Counted from the first letter of the stretch, positions 28,642 through 35,943 are shown. The stretch: DNA of 64,000 bases from Sphingomonadales bacterium 12-68-11 (GCA_002279825.1 NCCV01000002.1:105148-169147); one strand, 5' to 3'. Notes: generated by a model from the sequence alone, not told the origin. Made by a program: numbers and translations.

Positions 28642-29262
28642 TCAGGCGGCCCGGCGCTCGCCGGTGAAGCCGAGCGCGTCGGCGATGTAGACCCCGCCCT
28701 GGGCGAGCAGGGCCGGCGTGTCCGACCCGATGTCGATCCACAAGGCGCCGAGCGTGCGACCGTCGCGCACCGCCGGCAGGCCGAGCGGCCGGCAGCGCCA
28801 GCCAAACGCGAGGATTTGCTGGAGCCAGCCGAACTCGGCGATGCCGGTATAGCCGGTCACGCCGCGCATCAGCGCGTAGTCGGCAATGGCGCTTACCAGG
28901 GTATTGCGGACCGTCAGCCGGCGTGCGGCCGGCAGCCGGCGATCGAGGCAGAAGCGGGTGATCTCGAGGATGTCGGGACCGCGCGGCGGATGGGCGGCGC
29001 ACAGGTCGGCGAACAGGGTGTCGAGGATATGCGGCCGCAGCGTCTCGAGCAGCCGCGCCGAGCCGAGATGCTCGCCGTCATCGCCCACGGCGATGAGGTA
29101 GACGGCATGGGGATCGTCGAACTGATCGACTTCGTACCGGTTCTCGATGACCGGCACGTTCCACTTCAGGAGGTCGACGAAGACCCGTTTGCGCGCCTCG
29201 AACATGGCCCGCAGCATGTCGTCGGCGAGCGGCTGCGCGGTGCGTTCTGCAATCGTGATCAT
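28642..29262 (-). CDS. LuxI-family acyl-homoserine lactone synthase
   Basis: 206 aa. The invariant residues of AHL synthases are present with normal spacing: R24, F28, W34, D46, D49, R70, E100 and R103 (text ARKRVFVDLLKW; YEVDQFDD; GSARLLET; EITRF). It joins S-adenosylmethionine and an acyl donor to produce a diffusible signal; the chain length cannot be read from sequence. Lies 72 bp downstream of luxR on the same strand and is followed closely by phyH and gntR. Confidence 0.95.
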   Translation of the reverse strand: MITIAERTAQPLADDMLRAMFEARKRVFVDLLKWNVPVIENRYEVDQFDDPHAVYLIAVGDDGEHLGSARLLETLRPHILDTLFADLCAAHPPRGPDILEITRFCLDRRLPAARRLTVRNTLVSAIADYALMRGVTGYTGIAEFGWLQQILAFGWRCRPLGLPAVRDGRTLGALWIDIGSDTPALLAQGGVYIADALGFTGERRAA

Positions 29263-29334
29263 CGCGATCTCCCCTGCCTGGTCCGGTCGCTATCGCCCGG
29301 AGTGAGAAGGTCCCGCGAGTCCCAGAAATGGGGG

Positions 29335-30078
29335 TCAGCGCTTCATCACGTCGTTGAAGCTGATGGTGCCGTCGAACAGGGCATGGACGGCAAGCAGGGT
29401 CCGCTTGCCGACCCCGTAACGTTCGCGCGCACGCTTGAGGTATTCGGTGACGGTCTCGTGGCTCAAGCCGAGGATGCGCGCGATCTCCCAGTCTGATTTG
29501 CCGCGCGCGGCCCAGATCACGCAGTCGCGCTGCCGATCGGTCAGCCGCGGTTCGCCGAGCGGGCCGGTCATGCGTACGCCACAAACGCGCCGGGCCGCCT
29601 CGAACGCGAACGCGCCCACGAGTTGCGCCAGGGGAAGCTGGTCTTCCTCGAGCGAACGGCCCGCCTGAATAGCGAACGAGCAGGAACCGTTCGCTTCCCC
29701 CGGCACGTTGGCCGGGACGGTGAAGCCGTCGCCGATGCCTCGCCGCTCGGCCAGTTCGAGCACCTGGAGGTCGCGCGGGGTCAAGGCGATCAGACGCGAC
29801 AGCTTCGACCAGGCGAAGCCGACGCTGGTCAGGTGGCTCGCGCGATGCACCGGGTCCGACGGCCCGAGCTTGTGCGCGTCGAAGTAGTCGACCCAGTCGG
29901 AGGGATAGTTCGCCAGCCGGATGGCGGGGCCGGGCGTATGCCGGATGTCGACGTGATGGGTCAGCGCGAAGTAGGCGAACCCCATCTCGCGGCAGATCTC
30001 GTCGAGCCGCTCCGCCAGCGCGATCTCGGTCTCGATAGTACTCACGTCGCGGACGAACGCATCGATCCTGTCGAACAT
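29335..30078 (-). CDS. LuxR-family quorum-sensing receptor 1
   Basis: 247 aa from the ATG at 30078. The autoinducer-binding half (about 15-160) keeps the pocket Trp, Asp-Pro and second Trp (SDW ... SDPVH ... FAW; LuxR W57, D70 and W85 equivalents), while the position of Y61 is Phe. The C-terminal HTH is LTDRQRDCVIWAARGKSDWEIARIL, HETVTEYLKRARERYGV. Expected to bind the AHL from the adjacent LuxI and DNA at lux boxes; a dyad lies 122 bp upstream of its start. Divergent from the second LuxR. Confidence 0.92.
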   Translation of the reverse strand: MFDRIDAFVRDVSTIETEIALAERLDEICREMGFAYFALTHHVDIRHTPGPAIRLANYPSDWVDYFDAHKLGPSDPVHRASHLTSVGFAWSKLSRLIALTPRDLQVLELAERRGIGDGFTVPANVPGEANGSCSFAIQAGRSLEEDQLPLAQLVGAFAFEAARRVCGVRMTGPLGEPRLTDRQRDCVIWAARGKSDWEIARILGLSHETVTEYLKRARERYGVGKRTLLAVHALFDGTISFNDVMKR

Positions 30079-30200
30079 CGACCTTGCAGCGACGCGGGGC
30101 GCTCCAAGCTCGCCGGACCCGCTTGCTGTCCTCCCTGATGTCCGGCCGCCGGGTCTCAACCGGCCCTTCCGAACCACCCCTATAGACGTCCCATTACGGG

Positions 30201-30219
30201 GCGCTGCATGCTGCAGCGC
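30201..30219. promoter_or_regulatory. Candidate lux/tra box between the two luxR genes
   Basis: Perfect inverted repeat GCGCTGCA-TGC-TGCAGCGC, 8-bp arms and 3-bp centre. Its size and CTG/CAG core resemble LuxR/TraR operators, although canonical boxes have an even centre. It sits in the divergent luxR-luxR intergenic region, 122 bp from the first start and 152 bp from the second, so it could control both. No matching copy was seen upstream of other genes by eye. Confidence 0.55.
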
Positions 30220-30250
30220 GGCAAGAGGATAGCACTTCATGAAAAAATCA

Positions 30251-30264
30251 CCGAATATATTCGG
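30251..30264. promoter_or_regulatory. 14-bp perfect palindrome upstream of the second luxR
   Basis: CCGAATATATTCGG in an A+T-rich patch otherwise rare in this window, 107 bp before the luxR2 start. Likely an operator for a dimeric regulator or part of the luxR2 promoter (the AATATATT core could supply a -10). The binding protein is unknown. Confidence 0.45.
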
Positions 30265-30371
30265 GTTACTTTGTGTTTACTCATGGCGGGAGGAAAAACC
30301 TCCGAAATGGATGAATATCGGGTGCATCCTGTTCGGCGTAGCCGGCCGCTGCCCGAGATGGAGGCAGAGCG

Positions 30372-31136
30372 GTGACTGCAGGACTGGCAGGTCTGGTCTG
30401 CCAGTTCGACCTCCGCGCGGCGGTATGCGCCTCGCCGGCCGGTCTTGCCGACCTGCTGGCCGACGCGGTGCGGGAGCTGGGGTTCGAGTACTTCGCGCTG
30501 CTGCACCACGCGAGCCTGGCTCTCGATCGCGCCAACCTCATCCGGCTCGACAACTATCCGGTGGGTTGGACCGCCGAGCTTACCGGCCGCGGCCTCGTCG
30601 CAGACGATCCGGTCCACCTGGCCTGCGGACGCACCCATCTCGGCTTCCGGTGGGATCGGCTTGGATCGCTGGTACCGCTTACCGCCCGGCACTGTGAGAT
30701 TCTCGACCGGAGCCGCTACCACGGTCTTGGGCCGGGCTTCACCGTGCCGGCCAACGTGCCGGGCGAACCAGGCGGATCGTGCTCGTTCGCCGTTCGGCAA
30801 GGGCGCGCTTTGCCCATAAGACATCTGTTCACCGCCGAACTGATCGGCGCGCGGGCGTTCGGTGCGGCGCGGCGCCTGCACGGCTTCCCGTCGCGGCGCC
30901 GGCGCCCGCACCTCAGTCGCCGCGAGATTCAGTGCCTGCGCCTGGTCGCGGCCGGCAAGACCGACTGGGAGATCGGCCGCGTGCTCGGGATCAGCGAGGC
31001 GACGGCGCGGCAGTACGTCAAGCGCGCACGATCTGCCTACGATGTGGTCGGCCGGACCCAGCTCGTCGTGCATGGGCTGCGCGACGCGTGGATCGGGTTC
31101 GACGAGGCCATTCCCCCGTTCGGGGGAATGGGTTAG
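30372..31136 (+). CDS. LuxR-family quorum-sensing receptor 2
   Basis: 254 aa, GTG start with GGCAGAG upstream. Same domain plan and close in sequence to receptor 1 (both have GxGFTVPANVPGE and NYPxxW), implying an old duplication. The binding pocket keeps W, DP and the second W (LGFRW) but has Leu where LuxR has Tyr61, so ligand preference may differ. HTH: LSRREIQCLRLVAAGKTDWEIGRVL, ATARQYVKRARSAYDV. Its final codons encode a 10-bp hairpin. It reads toward the transfer regulator and is the better candidate for controlling conjugation. Confidence 0.9.
   Translation: MTAGLAGLVCQFDLRAAVCASPAGLADLLADAVRELGFEYFALLHHASLALDRANLIRLDNYPVGWTAELTGRGLVADDPVHLACGRTHLGFRWDRLGSLVPLTARHCEILDRSRYHGLGPGFTVPANVPGEPGGSCSFAVRQGRALPIRHLFTAELIGARAFGAARRLHGFPSRRRRPHLSRREIQCLRLVAAGKTDWEIGRVLGISEATARQYVKRARSAYDVVGRTQLVVHGLRDAWIGFDEAIPPFGGMG
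31108..31131 (+). terminator. 10-bp hairpin at the end of luxR2
   Basis: CCATTCCCCC (31108-31117), loop GTTC, GGGGGAATGG (31122-31131): perfect and G/C-rich, lying inside the last codons and ending 2 bp before the TAG. No U-run follows, so it is a weak intrinsic terminator, a Rho-blocking or mRNA-protecting 3-prime structure, or a protein site rather than a classical terminator. Confidence 0.45.
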
Positions 31137-31154
31137 CCGGCGCCCTACTGCTGT

Positions 31155-31178
31155 CGTCTCCGCGAGGTCGAGGAGACG
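31155..31178 (+). promoter_or_regulatory. Hairpin covering the ribosome site of a 21-codon upstream ORF
   Basis: CGTCTCC (31155-31161) pairs with GGAGACG (31172-31178) around a 10-nt loop. The right arm contains most of the AGGAGA Shine-Dalgarno of the small ORF at 31184, so folding should hide it. A possible translational switch ahead of the DUF6499/DUF2285 regulator. Confidence 0.4.
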
Positions 31179-31183
31179 GTTCC

Positions 31184-31249
31184 ATGCACGACTCGAAGCA
31201 GCTTGCGGAGCGCGGCATCGCGCGGGGACCGGAGCGCTTCGGCTGCTGA
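31184..31249 (+). CDS. Possible 21-residue leader ORF upstream of the DUF2285 regulator
   Basis: ATG at 31184 with AGGAGA 8 bp upstream encodes MHDSKQLAERGIARGPERFGC and stops 18 bp before the regulator ATG, in the same frame. The regulator itself has only a weak ribosome site, so its translation may depend on ribosomes finishing this ORF. Could also be a chance frame or the relic of a longer N-terminus. No similarity recognised. Confidence 0.35.
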   Translation: MHDSKQLAERGIARGPERFGC

Positions 31250-31267
31250 CGCGGGGCCGCGGCGACC

Positions 31268-32068
31268 ATGGCGGCGGAGCCTCGCGGGTTGCCGGACTGG
31301 CACGATGCCTCGGCCTATGCCCCGCTGCTCGGCGCCGAACCGGCGGGCCTTGCCTGGGAATGGCTGCGCCGCGACGAGGCCTATTGCGCGGCGGCCGGAA
31401 GCGGGTCGGCGCTTGATCCCCCCGGGTGGTGGGCCACGGCAGAGGACCCGGCCGCACGCGATTGGGGGCTGCATGCTTTCGTGGACCCTGCGCTGCCGGC
31501 GGCGCTGGCCCGGCCGGTCTGGCGCCGCGAGGTGGTCGGAAATGTCCTCGTTGCCGCGGCCAGCGCCAGCGGGCCTCTCGACGATCGGTTCGATCTCACC
31601 CGGTTCGCTGCCTTCGCCACGTTCGTACAGGGCGAGAACGGGGCGGAACACTGGCTGCTGGCGGAAGGAACCGCGAGCCTGCGGCTCGACATACCGTACG
31701 GCTCGCTGCTGGATGGACCAGTACACCTGGCTTACGACCTGTCCGGGTTTGCAGCCTTGCCCGGTCCGCTCGCCGCGCTCGAGCGCCTGCTTGGTCTGTG
31801 GCGCACCGGCCGATTGGCGCATCGGCCCGGCAGCCCTCGCAACCGCCGCCTGGTTCAGCTGCTGCGTACGCACGACGCCTTGCGGGCGGGCACGGCGCAG
31901 CGCGAGATCGCCGAAGTTCTGCTCAGCCCCGAGGCCGGCAGGGCGCGCTGGCGCAGCGAGGCGCCAAGCTTGCGAACGCGGGCGCAGCGACTGGCAGCCG
32001 GCGCGCGGACCATGGGCTCCGGAGGATATCTTCGGCTGCTGCGCGGACAGCCGCCGGCCGGACAATGA
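31268..32068 (+). CDS. DUF6499/DUF2285 transfer regulator
   Basis: 266 aa. The N-terminal 60 residues (LPDWHDASAYAPLLGAEPAG, AWEWLRRDEAYC) are the DUF6499 regulator-like domain; the C-terminal 70 (RNRRLVQLLRTHDALRAGTA, REIAEVLLSPEAG, GGYLRLLRG) are DUF2285, a helical DNA-binding-like domain. DUF2285 proteins are nearly confined to alpha- and betaproteobacterial mobile elements; in ICEMlSym(R7A) the quorum-induced activator FseA and its antagonist QseM belong here. Its place right after luxR2 and before the transfer genes fits a quorum-to-excision relay. Activator versus antiactivator cannot be decided from sequence. Confidence 0.75.
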   Translation: MAAEPRGLPDWHDASAYAPLLGAEPAGLAWEWLRRDEAYCAAAGSGSALDPPGWWATAEDPAARDWGLHAFVDPALPAALARPVWRREVVGNVLVAAASASGPLDDRFDLTRFAAFATFVQGENGAEHWLLAEGTASLRLDIPYGSLLDGPVHLAYDLSGFAALPGPLAALERLLGLWRTGRLAHRPGSPRNRRLVQLLRTHDALRAGTAQREIAEVLLSPEAGRARWRSEAPSLRTRAQRLAAGARTMGSGGYLRLLRGQPPAGQ

Positions 32069-32102
32069 GGCGCCAGCACTCTTCTCGGGCGATCAATCGA
32101 CC

Positions 32103-32138
32103 CGCGACTTCGACCAGCGGGCGCTGGTCGAAGTCGCG
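32103..32138. repeat. 36-bp perfect inverted repeat (17-bp arms)
   Basis: CGCGACTTCGACCAGCG (32103-32119) and its exact complement at 32122-32138 around a GG centre, 34 bp after the DUF2285 gene and 110 bp before the next gene. No U-run follows. A GTGCGCCC string, as in MOBQ nick regions, lies 25 bp downstream at 32163-32170. It might be a transfer origin stem, a bidirectional terminator, or an operator; sequence alone does not decide. Confidence 0.6.
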
Positions 32139-32247
32139 TTCCTTTGCGGCCCATGGGTCGAGGTGCGCCCGCCCAAGAAGTCCTTTCGGATCTTGCTAGG
32201 TAAGGGCATCCAGGTCCCATAGCACTCAAGAACCCGGGAGCACGGCG

Positions 32248-32787
32248 ATGGCAACCCTCGACAAACCGGAAGCGGCCGAGCGCATGATCGTCAGCGCGAT
32301 CGCCATGACGGAGCGCGGCGACGATCCGCTGGCGATCCACGTCGTCGCCGCCTCCGCGCTCAGCCTCCTGCGCGAGCTCATCGACAAGAGCGGCGATCCT
32401 TACGTGGCCCAGGTGCTGAAGCTGGGCCTGTTCACGGCGGCCGCCGCGCGTTTGCAAGGCGAACCCATCCCGCTGCCGACCACCCCGGAGATCGACGCTG
32501 TCATCGACAGGGTCGTCGCGGGCATCGACGCCGGCGAAATCGCTGCCCCGGCAGACCTGATCCTGAACCTCACCGCGGACGAGCTCCGCGGCATGCTCGG
32601 CTACATCGTCCGGCCCTACAACTTCCTGAAACATGCGGACCGCGATCCGCTGGCGACTTTGGACGAGGGCGATCTCGATCCTGAAGGGGTCATCATCCAC
32701 GCCCTGACCGCGTTCTCGATGGTTCGCCCCGGCAAGGCCTTGCCCGAAGAGATCAAGCCGTTCCTGATCCGGCACAAGTTGGCTTGA
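32248..32787 (+). CDS. Hypothetical helical protein, transfer-element backbone
   Basis: 179 aa, mostly alpha-helical and acidic; no family recognised. Near the C-terminus is R122-PYNFLK-H129, an R-x6-H arrangement as in some HEPN ribonucleases, within GYIVRPYNFLKHADRDP, but the rest does not let me claim that fold. ATG preceded by GGGAG. Located between the quorum/DUF2285 control genes and the excisionase-traF cluster, so perhaps regulatory or element-maintenance. Confidence 0.6.
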   Translation: MATLDKPEAAERMIVSAIAMTERGDDPLAIHVVAASALSLLRELIDKSGDPYVAQVLKLGLFTAAAARLQGEPIPLPTTPEIDAVIDRVVAGIDAGEIAAPADLILNLTADELRGMLGYIVRPYNFLKHADRDPLATLDEGDLDPEGVIIHALTAFSMVRPGKALPEEIKPFLIRHKLA

Positions 32788-33097
32788 TTGCTGCCCGCCC
32801 GCTCCGGCAAAATACCAGACTGAGGCTGCTCGGCCCGTTATGCGGCGGGCATGATCAAGCCAGAAGATTGCCTTGTGCAAATCGGGTCGATGATCGGCAA
32901 TTGCGTACCATTCAGCCACGGCATGCGGTTGCCTTGCGTGTCCTCTTGGTCTCGCGATAACTCTCTAGAATAATGAAAGGTTTTTTTGGCTGGGTGTCGC
33001 GGTTCGCATTCCCGATACGGTCGACGGAGCAAATCGGACGTGATTCTCAATTTTCGACGCTGTTCGCTTTTGAACAGTGTTGAAAAGGAGAAAGGCG
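32788..33097. other. A+T-rich intergenic region
   Basis: 310 bp with no gene recognised, noticeably richer in A+T from about 32940 (runs such as TTTTTTT at 32981-32987). It contains a possible promoter element TAGAAT near 32966 without a clear -35, and the Shine-Dalgarno of the next gene at its end. Base composition this low is unusual here and could mark a regulatory hot spot or silencer target. Confidence 0.45.
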
Positions 33098-33355
33098 ATG
33101 CCTTTCACAAGTCGGATCGATGAGCGCTATTCGGTGACCGTCGGCTCCCATGGCCGCACGCGCGAGGGCTGGGAAACCCGCGGCGATATCTTCGCGACGG
33201 ACACACCCGAACGCATCGTGTTCACAGTGCGCGGAGAAGGCCCCACGCAACGGCTCGCCGAAGACCGGGCCGCTGCGGCGGCGCGGACTTGGTGCCGTGC
33301 GCGCTACCTGAAACGCAGGGCCGGACGCCGGCCGAAGCGTTCGCCAAGCAGGTAG
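33098..33355 (+). CDS. Small hypothetical protein
   Basis: 85 aa from the ATG with AAGGAG 8 bp upstream (an in-frame ATG at 33077 precedes that site and is rejected). A beta-rich first half (RIDERYSVTVGSHGRTREGWETRGDIFA, RIVFTVRGEGP) and a basic C-terminal tail (RARYLKRRAGRRPKRSPSR) that could bind nucleic acid. No family recognised. It precedes the excisionase-like gene by 220 bp. Confidence 0.55.
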   Translation: MPFTSRIDERYSVTVGSHGRTREGWETRGDIFATDTPERIVFTVRGEGPTQRLAEDRAAAAARTWCRARYLKRRAGRRPKRSPSR

Positions 33356-33575
33356 GGGGCGGGGGAAGGCCTTCCCCTGCGGCCGAGCCCTTTCGGGTCT
33401 CGGCCGACCCCTTCTGCGGGGCGCCGCCCCGCAACGCCCCGGCGTCTGCGACGAAACGCGGCAGGGGCTCGAATTCGCGGCCGCGCGTTTTCGGGCCTCT
33501 GCCGTACCGTCGATTCCGGGCACTTCGATGGCGAACGGGACGGCACTGCCATGCCGCCCGCGCAGCGAGGATCGT

Positions 33576-33800
33576 ATGGACGACGAAGTAGGCCGCGCCG
33601 CGCGCGCGAAGAAGGGCAGCCCGTTTCTCTCGACCGAGCAGGCCGGGTTCTATCTGGGTCTCAGTGCCCGCAAGCTCCAGGCGATGCGCGCGGACGGGAC
33701 GGGACCGAGCTTCCGCCGCCACAGCCGTTACGTGCGCTATCATATCGACGACCTCGACGCATGGTCGAAGGGCGTTGCCGGTGCGCCTGCCCATGTCTGA
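33576..33800 (+). CDS. Excisionase-like helix-turn-helix protein
   Basis: 74 aa from the ATG with AGGA 6 bp upstream; an ATG at 33528 is possible but has no ribosome site. The winged-helix HTH_17 pattern is clear: FLSTEQAGFYLGLSARKLQA, GPSFRRHSRYVRYHIDDLDAW. Such AlpA/Xis-type proteins bend DNA at attachment sites or regulate early genes. A gene of this kind just before traF is the position of the recombination directionality factor RdfS in related ICEs, which I recall rather than can verify. It overlaps traF by 8 bp. Confidence 0.75.
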   Translation: MDDEVGRAARAKKGSPFLSTEQAGFYLGLSARKLQAMRADGTGPSFRRHSRYVRYHIDDLDAWSKGVAGAPAHV

Positions 33801-34380
33801 GCCAGCCGCGGCGTGCTCGGCGCGCAGGTGCCGGCAGCGGCCGCGCAACGCAGCGCGCTTGGCACGCCTCTCTCGCAATCGGCGGTACGCCGTGATGGCG
33901 GCGGCGGTGGCCGCCGTCCTGGCGCTGGGTGCGACCACGGTGTGGCGCTTGCCGCCGCTGCTGGTGTGGAACGCGACCGCGAGCAGCCCGATCGGGCTTT
34001 ACCGGGTCTCGCCGGCGCGCGAGCTGCGCGCCGGCGACATGGTCATTGCGTGGCCGCCTGTCGCGGCCCGCGAGCTTGGTGCCGCGCGGCGCTATCTGCC
34101 GCGCAATGTGCCGCTGGTGAAACGCGTGATCGCCGTCGGCGGGAGCACGGTCTGCGCCGCGGGCGACGCGATCACCGTCGACGGGCGCCTGGTGGCCCGG
34201 CGCCGCGCGGCCGATCCCTCCGGCCGGCCTATGCCGTGGTGGCGCGGCTGCGAAACGTTGCGCAGGGGCGATCTGTTTCTTCTCACGCCCGGCGTGCCGG
34301 AAGCGTTCGACGGTCGCTATTTCGGCGTAACGCGCCGCTCGCTGATCCTCGGCCGCGCGAAATTGCTATGGGCGCGCTGA
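33793..34380 (+). CDS. traF: Conjugative transfer signal peptidase TraF (S26 family)
   Basis: 195 aa. One membrane segment (VMAAAVAAVLALGATTVW), then the S26 catalytic pair: Ser in ASSPIGLYRV (S64/S65) and Lys110 in VPLVKRVIAVGG. TraF processes and helps circularise the TrbC pilin subunit, encoded 26 kb downstream here. The ATG overlaps the HTH gene; an ATG at 34368 for the next gene lies inside its end, so the cluster is translationally coupled. Confidence 0.9.
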   Translation: MSEPAAACSARRCRQRPRNAARLARLSRNRRYAVMAAAVAAVLALGATTVWRLPPLLVWNATASSPIGLYRVSPARELRAGDMVIAWPPVAARELGAARRYLPRNVPLVKRVIAVGGSTVCAAGDAITVDGRLVARRRAADPSGRPMPWWRGCETLRRGDLFLLTPGVPEAFDGRYFGVTRRSLILGRAKLLWAR

Positions 34381-35000
34381 AGACCGCGTTCCTCGCGGCG
34401 CTCCTCGCCTGGGCCGGTCGGGCGGCGGCCGATCCGCTCGATCGCTGGACGCCGCATATTGCCGAAGCCTCCGCCCGGTTCGGCGTTCCCGCCGAATGGA
34501 TTCGGCGCGTCATGCGCGCCGAAAGCGGCGGCCGCACTCTGCTTGCGGGCAGGCCGATCGTCAGCCGGGCAGGGGCCATGGGGCTCATGCAGCTGATGCC
34601 GGCGACCTGGCAGGACATGCGCACGCGCCTTGGCCTCGGCGCCGACCCGCACCATCCGCGCGACAACATTCTTGCTGGCACGGCTTATTTGCGGCTGATG
34701 TACGACCGGTTCGGCTATCCGGGCCTGTTCGCCGCCTACAACGCCGGTCCCGCCCGCTACGCGCGGCACCTGGCCACCGGGCAGCGTCTCCCGGGCGAGA
34801 CCGTTGCCTATCTCGCCGCCGTGGCGGGAACTGGCACTCCCGCGCCGAGCCGGCTGCCGGCCGTGCCCCATCAGCCGCCTCCCATCCCTTCGCTCTTCGC
34901 GGTGCATGCCGGCGAGCGTGCGCCTGCCGCCCCGGCCGGACCCGATCCGGACGCGCCGTCGGCGAGCCTGTTCGCGCTTCGTCCGGCAGCGCCGCGCTGA
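34368..35000 (+). CDS. Lytic transglycosylase (VirB1/TrbN-like)
   Basis: 210 aa. After a signal peptide (ending near RAAA) is an SLT domain with catalytic E52 (VMRAESGG), MGLMQLMPATW, PRDNILAGTAYLRLMYDRFG and FAAYNAGPARY. It cuts peptidoglycan to let the transfer apparatus pass the wall. The last 60 residues are Pro/Ala-rich and nonconserved. Starts 13 bp inside traF. Confidence 0.92.
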   Translation: MGALKTAFLAALLAWAGRAAADPLDRWTPHIAEASARFGVPAEWIRRVMRAESGGRTLLAGRPIVSRAGAMGLMQLMPATWQDMRTRLGLGADPHHPRDNILAGTAYLRLMYDRFGYPGLFAAYNAGPARYARHLATGQRLPGETVAYLAAVAGTGTPAPSRLPAVPHQPPPIPSLFAVHAGERAPAAPAGPDPDAPSASLFALRPAAPR

Positions 35001-35055
35001 ATCGTGCCGGGAAAGGAAAGGCGGCGGGAGCGGTCCGAGCCGTTGGAGACGTGTC

Positions 35056-35943
35056 ATGCCGGGCCACCGCGCCCCACCAGACCTGGAAGCGCAGGGCCGG
35101 GCCATCGTCGAGCGCCTCGGCGGCCGCTGGAACGGTGCCAACGGTCTGTGCCGCTGTCCGGCCCATGACGATCGCCGTCCATCGCTCAGCGTGCGCCTCG
35201 GCCGGCGCAATCTGCTGCTGCATTGCTTCGCGGGTTGCGACACGCCGCGCATCATACGCGCGCTGCGCGAACTCGGGCAGGTGTTCCACCGGCGGGATTC
35301 CGACGAGATCGTGCGGCCGCGGGGGCGGTCGGGGTCTACGCCTGCGGCCGCCGCGTTGCGCTTGTGGCACCAAGCCCGGCCCTCTGTCGGGACCCCGGCC
35401 GAGCGTTATCTCGCACGGCGCGGGCTCGAGGCGAGCTCGGATGAGCTGCGCTACCATCCGTGCGCGCCGCACGGCCCGCGTCCTTTCACGCGTTTTCGCC
35501 CGGCACTGGTCGCCGCCGTGCGCGACGAGAGCGGCCTGGTGGCCGTCCATCGGAGCTTTCTGGAGCTGGACGGCCTGAGTCTGGCCGTTCTCGACGAGCC
35601 CCGCATGGGCCTCGGACCGTTCGGCGCGGGCGCGGTCCGCCTGGGCGGCGTGGCGCCGTGCCTGGGGCTTGCCGAAGGCCTCGAGACCGCGCTGTCCGCA
35701 TCGATCCTGTTCGGCCAGCCGTGTTGGGCGACGCTCGGCACCGAGCGCTTCGCGCGGCTCGCGCTTCCGCCCGAAGTCCAGCGCCTCGTGCTGTTCCTCG
35801 ACAACGACGCCGGGGGACGACGCGCCGAGCAGTTGGCGCGCGCAACGTTCGCCGAGCTCCCGATCGAGGTGCACTACCCCCCGGCTAGCGGCGAAGACTG
35901 GAACGACGTGCTGCGCGAGCAGCCGGCGCCATCGCGACCCTAA
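35056..35943 (+). CDS. Toprim and zinc-finger primase-like protein
   Basis: 295 aa from the ATG at 35056. A CHC2-type zinc finger (C32, C34, H37 ... C57, C61: LCRCPAHDDRRPSLSV, LLLHCFAGCD) is followed by a Toprim domain with GLAEGLETALSA and the acidic LFLDNDAGG. This combination (DUF7146-Toprim) is found in ICEs and plasmids and probably primes or processes single-stranded DNA during transfer. It follows the transglycosylase by 55 bp on the same strand. A longer upstream frame overlaps that gene. Confidence 0.85.
   Translation: MPGHRAPPDLEAQGRAIVERLGGRWNGANGLCRCPAHDDRRPSLSVRLGRRNLLLHCFAGCDTPRIIRALRELGQVFHRRDSDEIVRPRGRSGSTPAAAALRLWHQARPSVGTPAERYLARRGLEASSDELRYHPCAPHGPRPFTRFRPALVAAVRDESGLVAVHRSFLELDGLSLAVLDEPRMGLGPFGAGAVRLGGVAPCLGLAEGLETALSASILFGQPCWATLGTERFARLALPPEVQRLVLFLDNDAGGRRAEQLARATFAELPIEVHYPPASGEDWNDVLREQPAPSRP

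Noticed and set aside
32163..32170. GTGCGCCC as a definite MOBQ nick site
   Set aside because: Eight bases occur by chance in GC-rich DNA and the relaxase in this window looks MOBP; kept only as a hint beside the inverted repeat.
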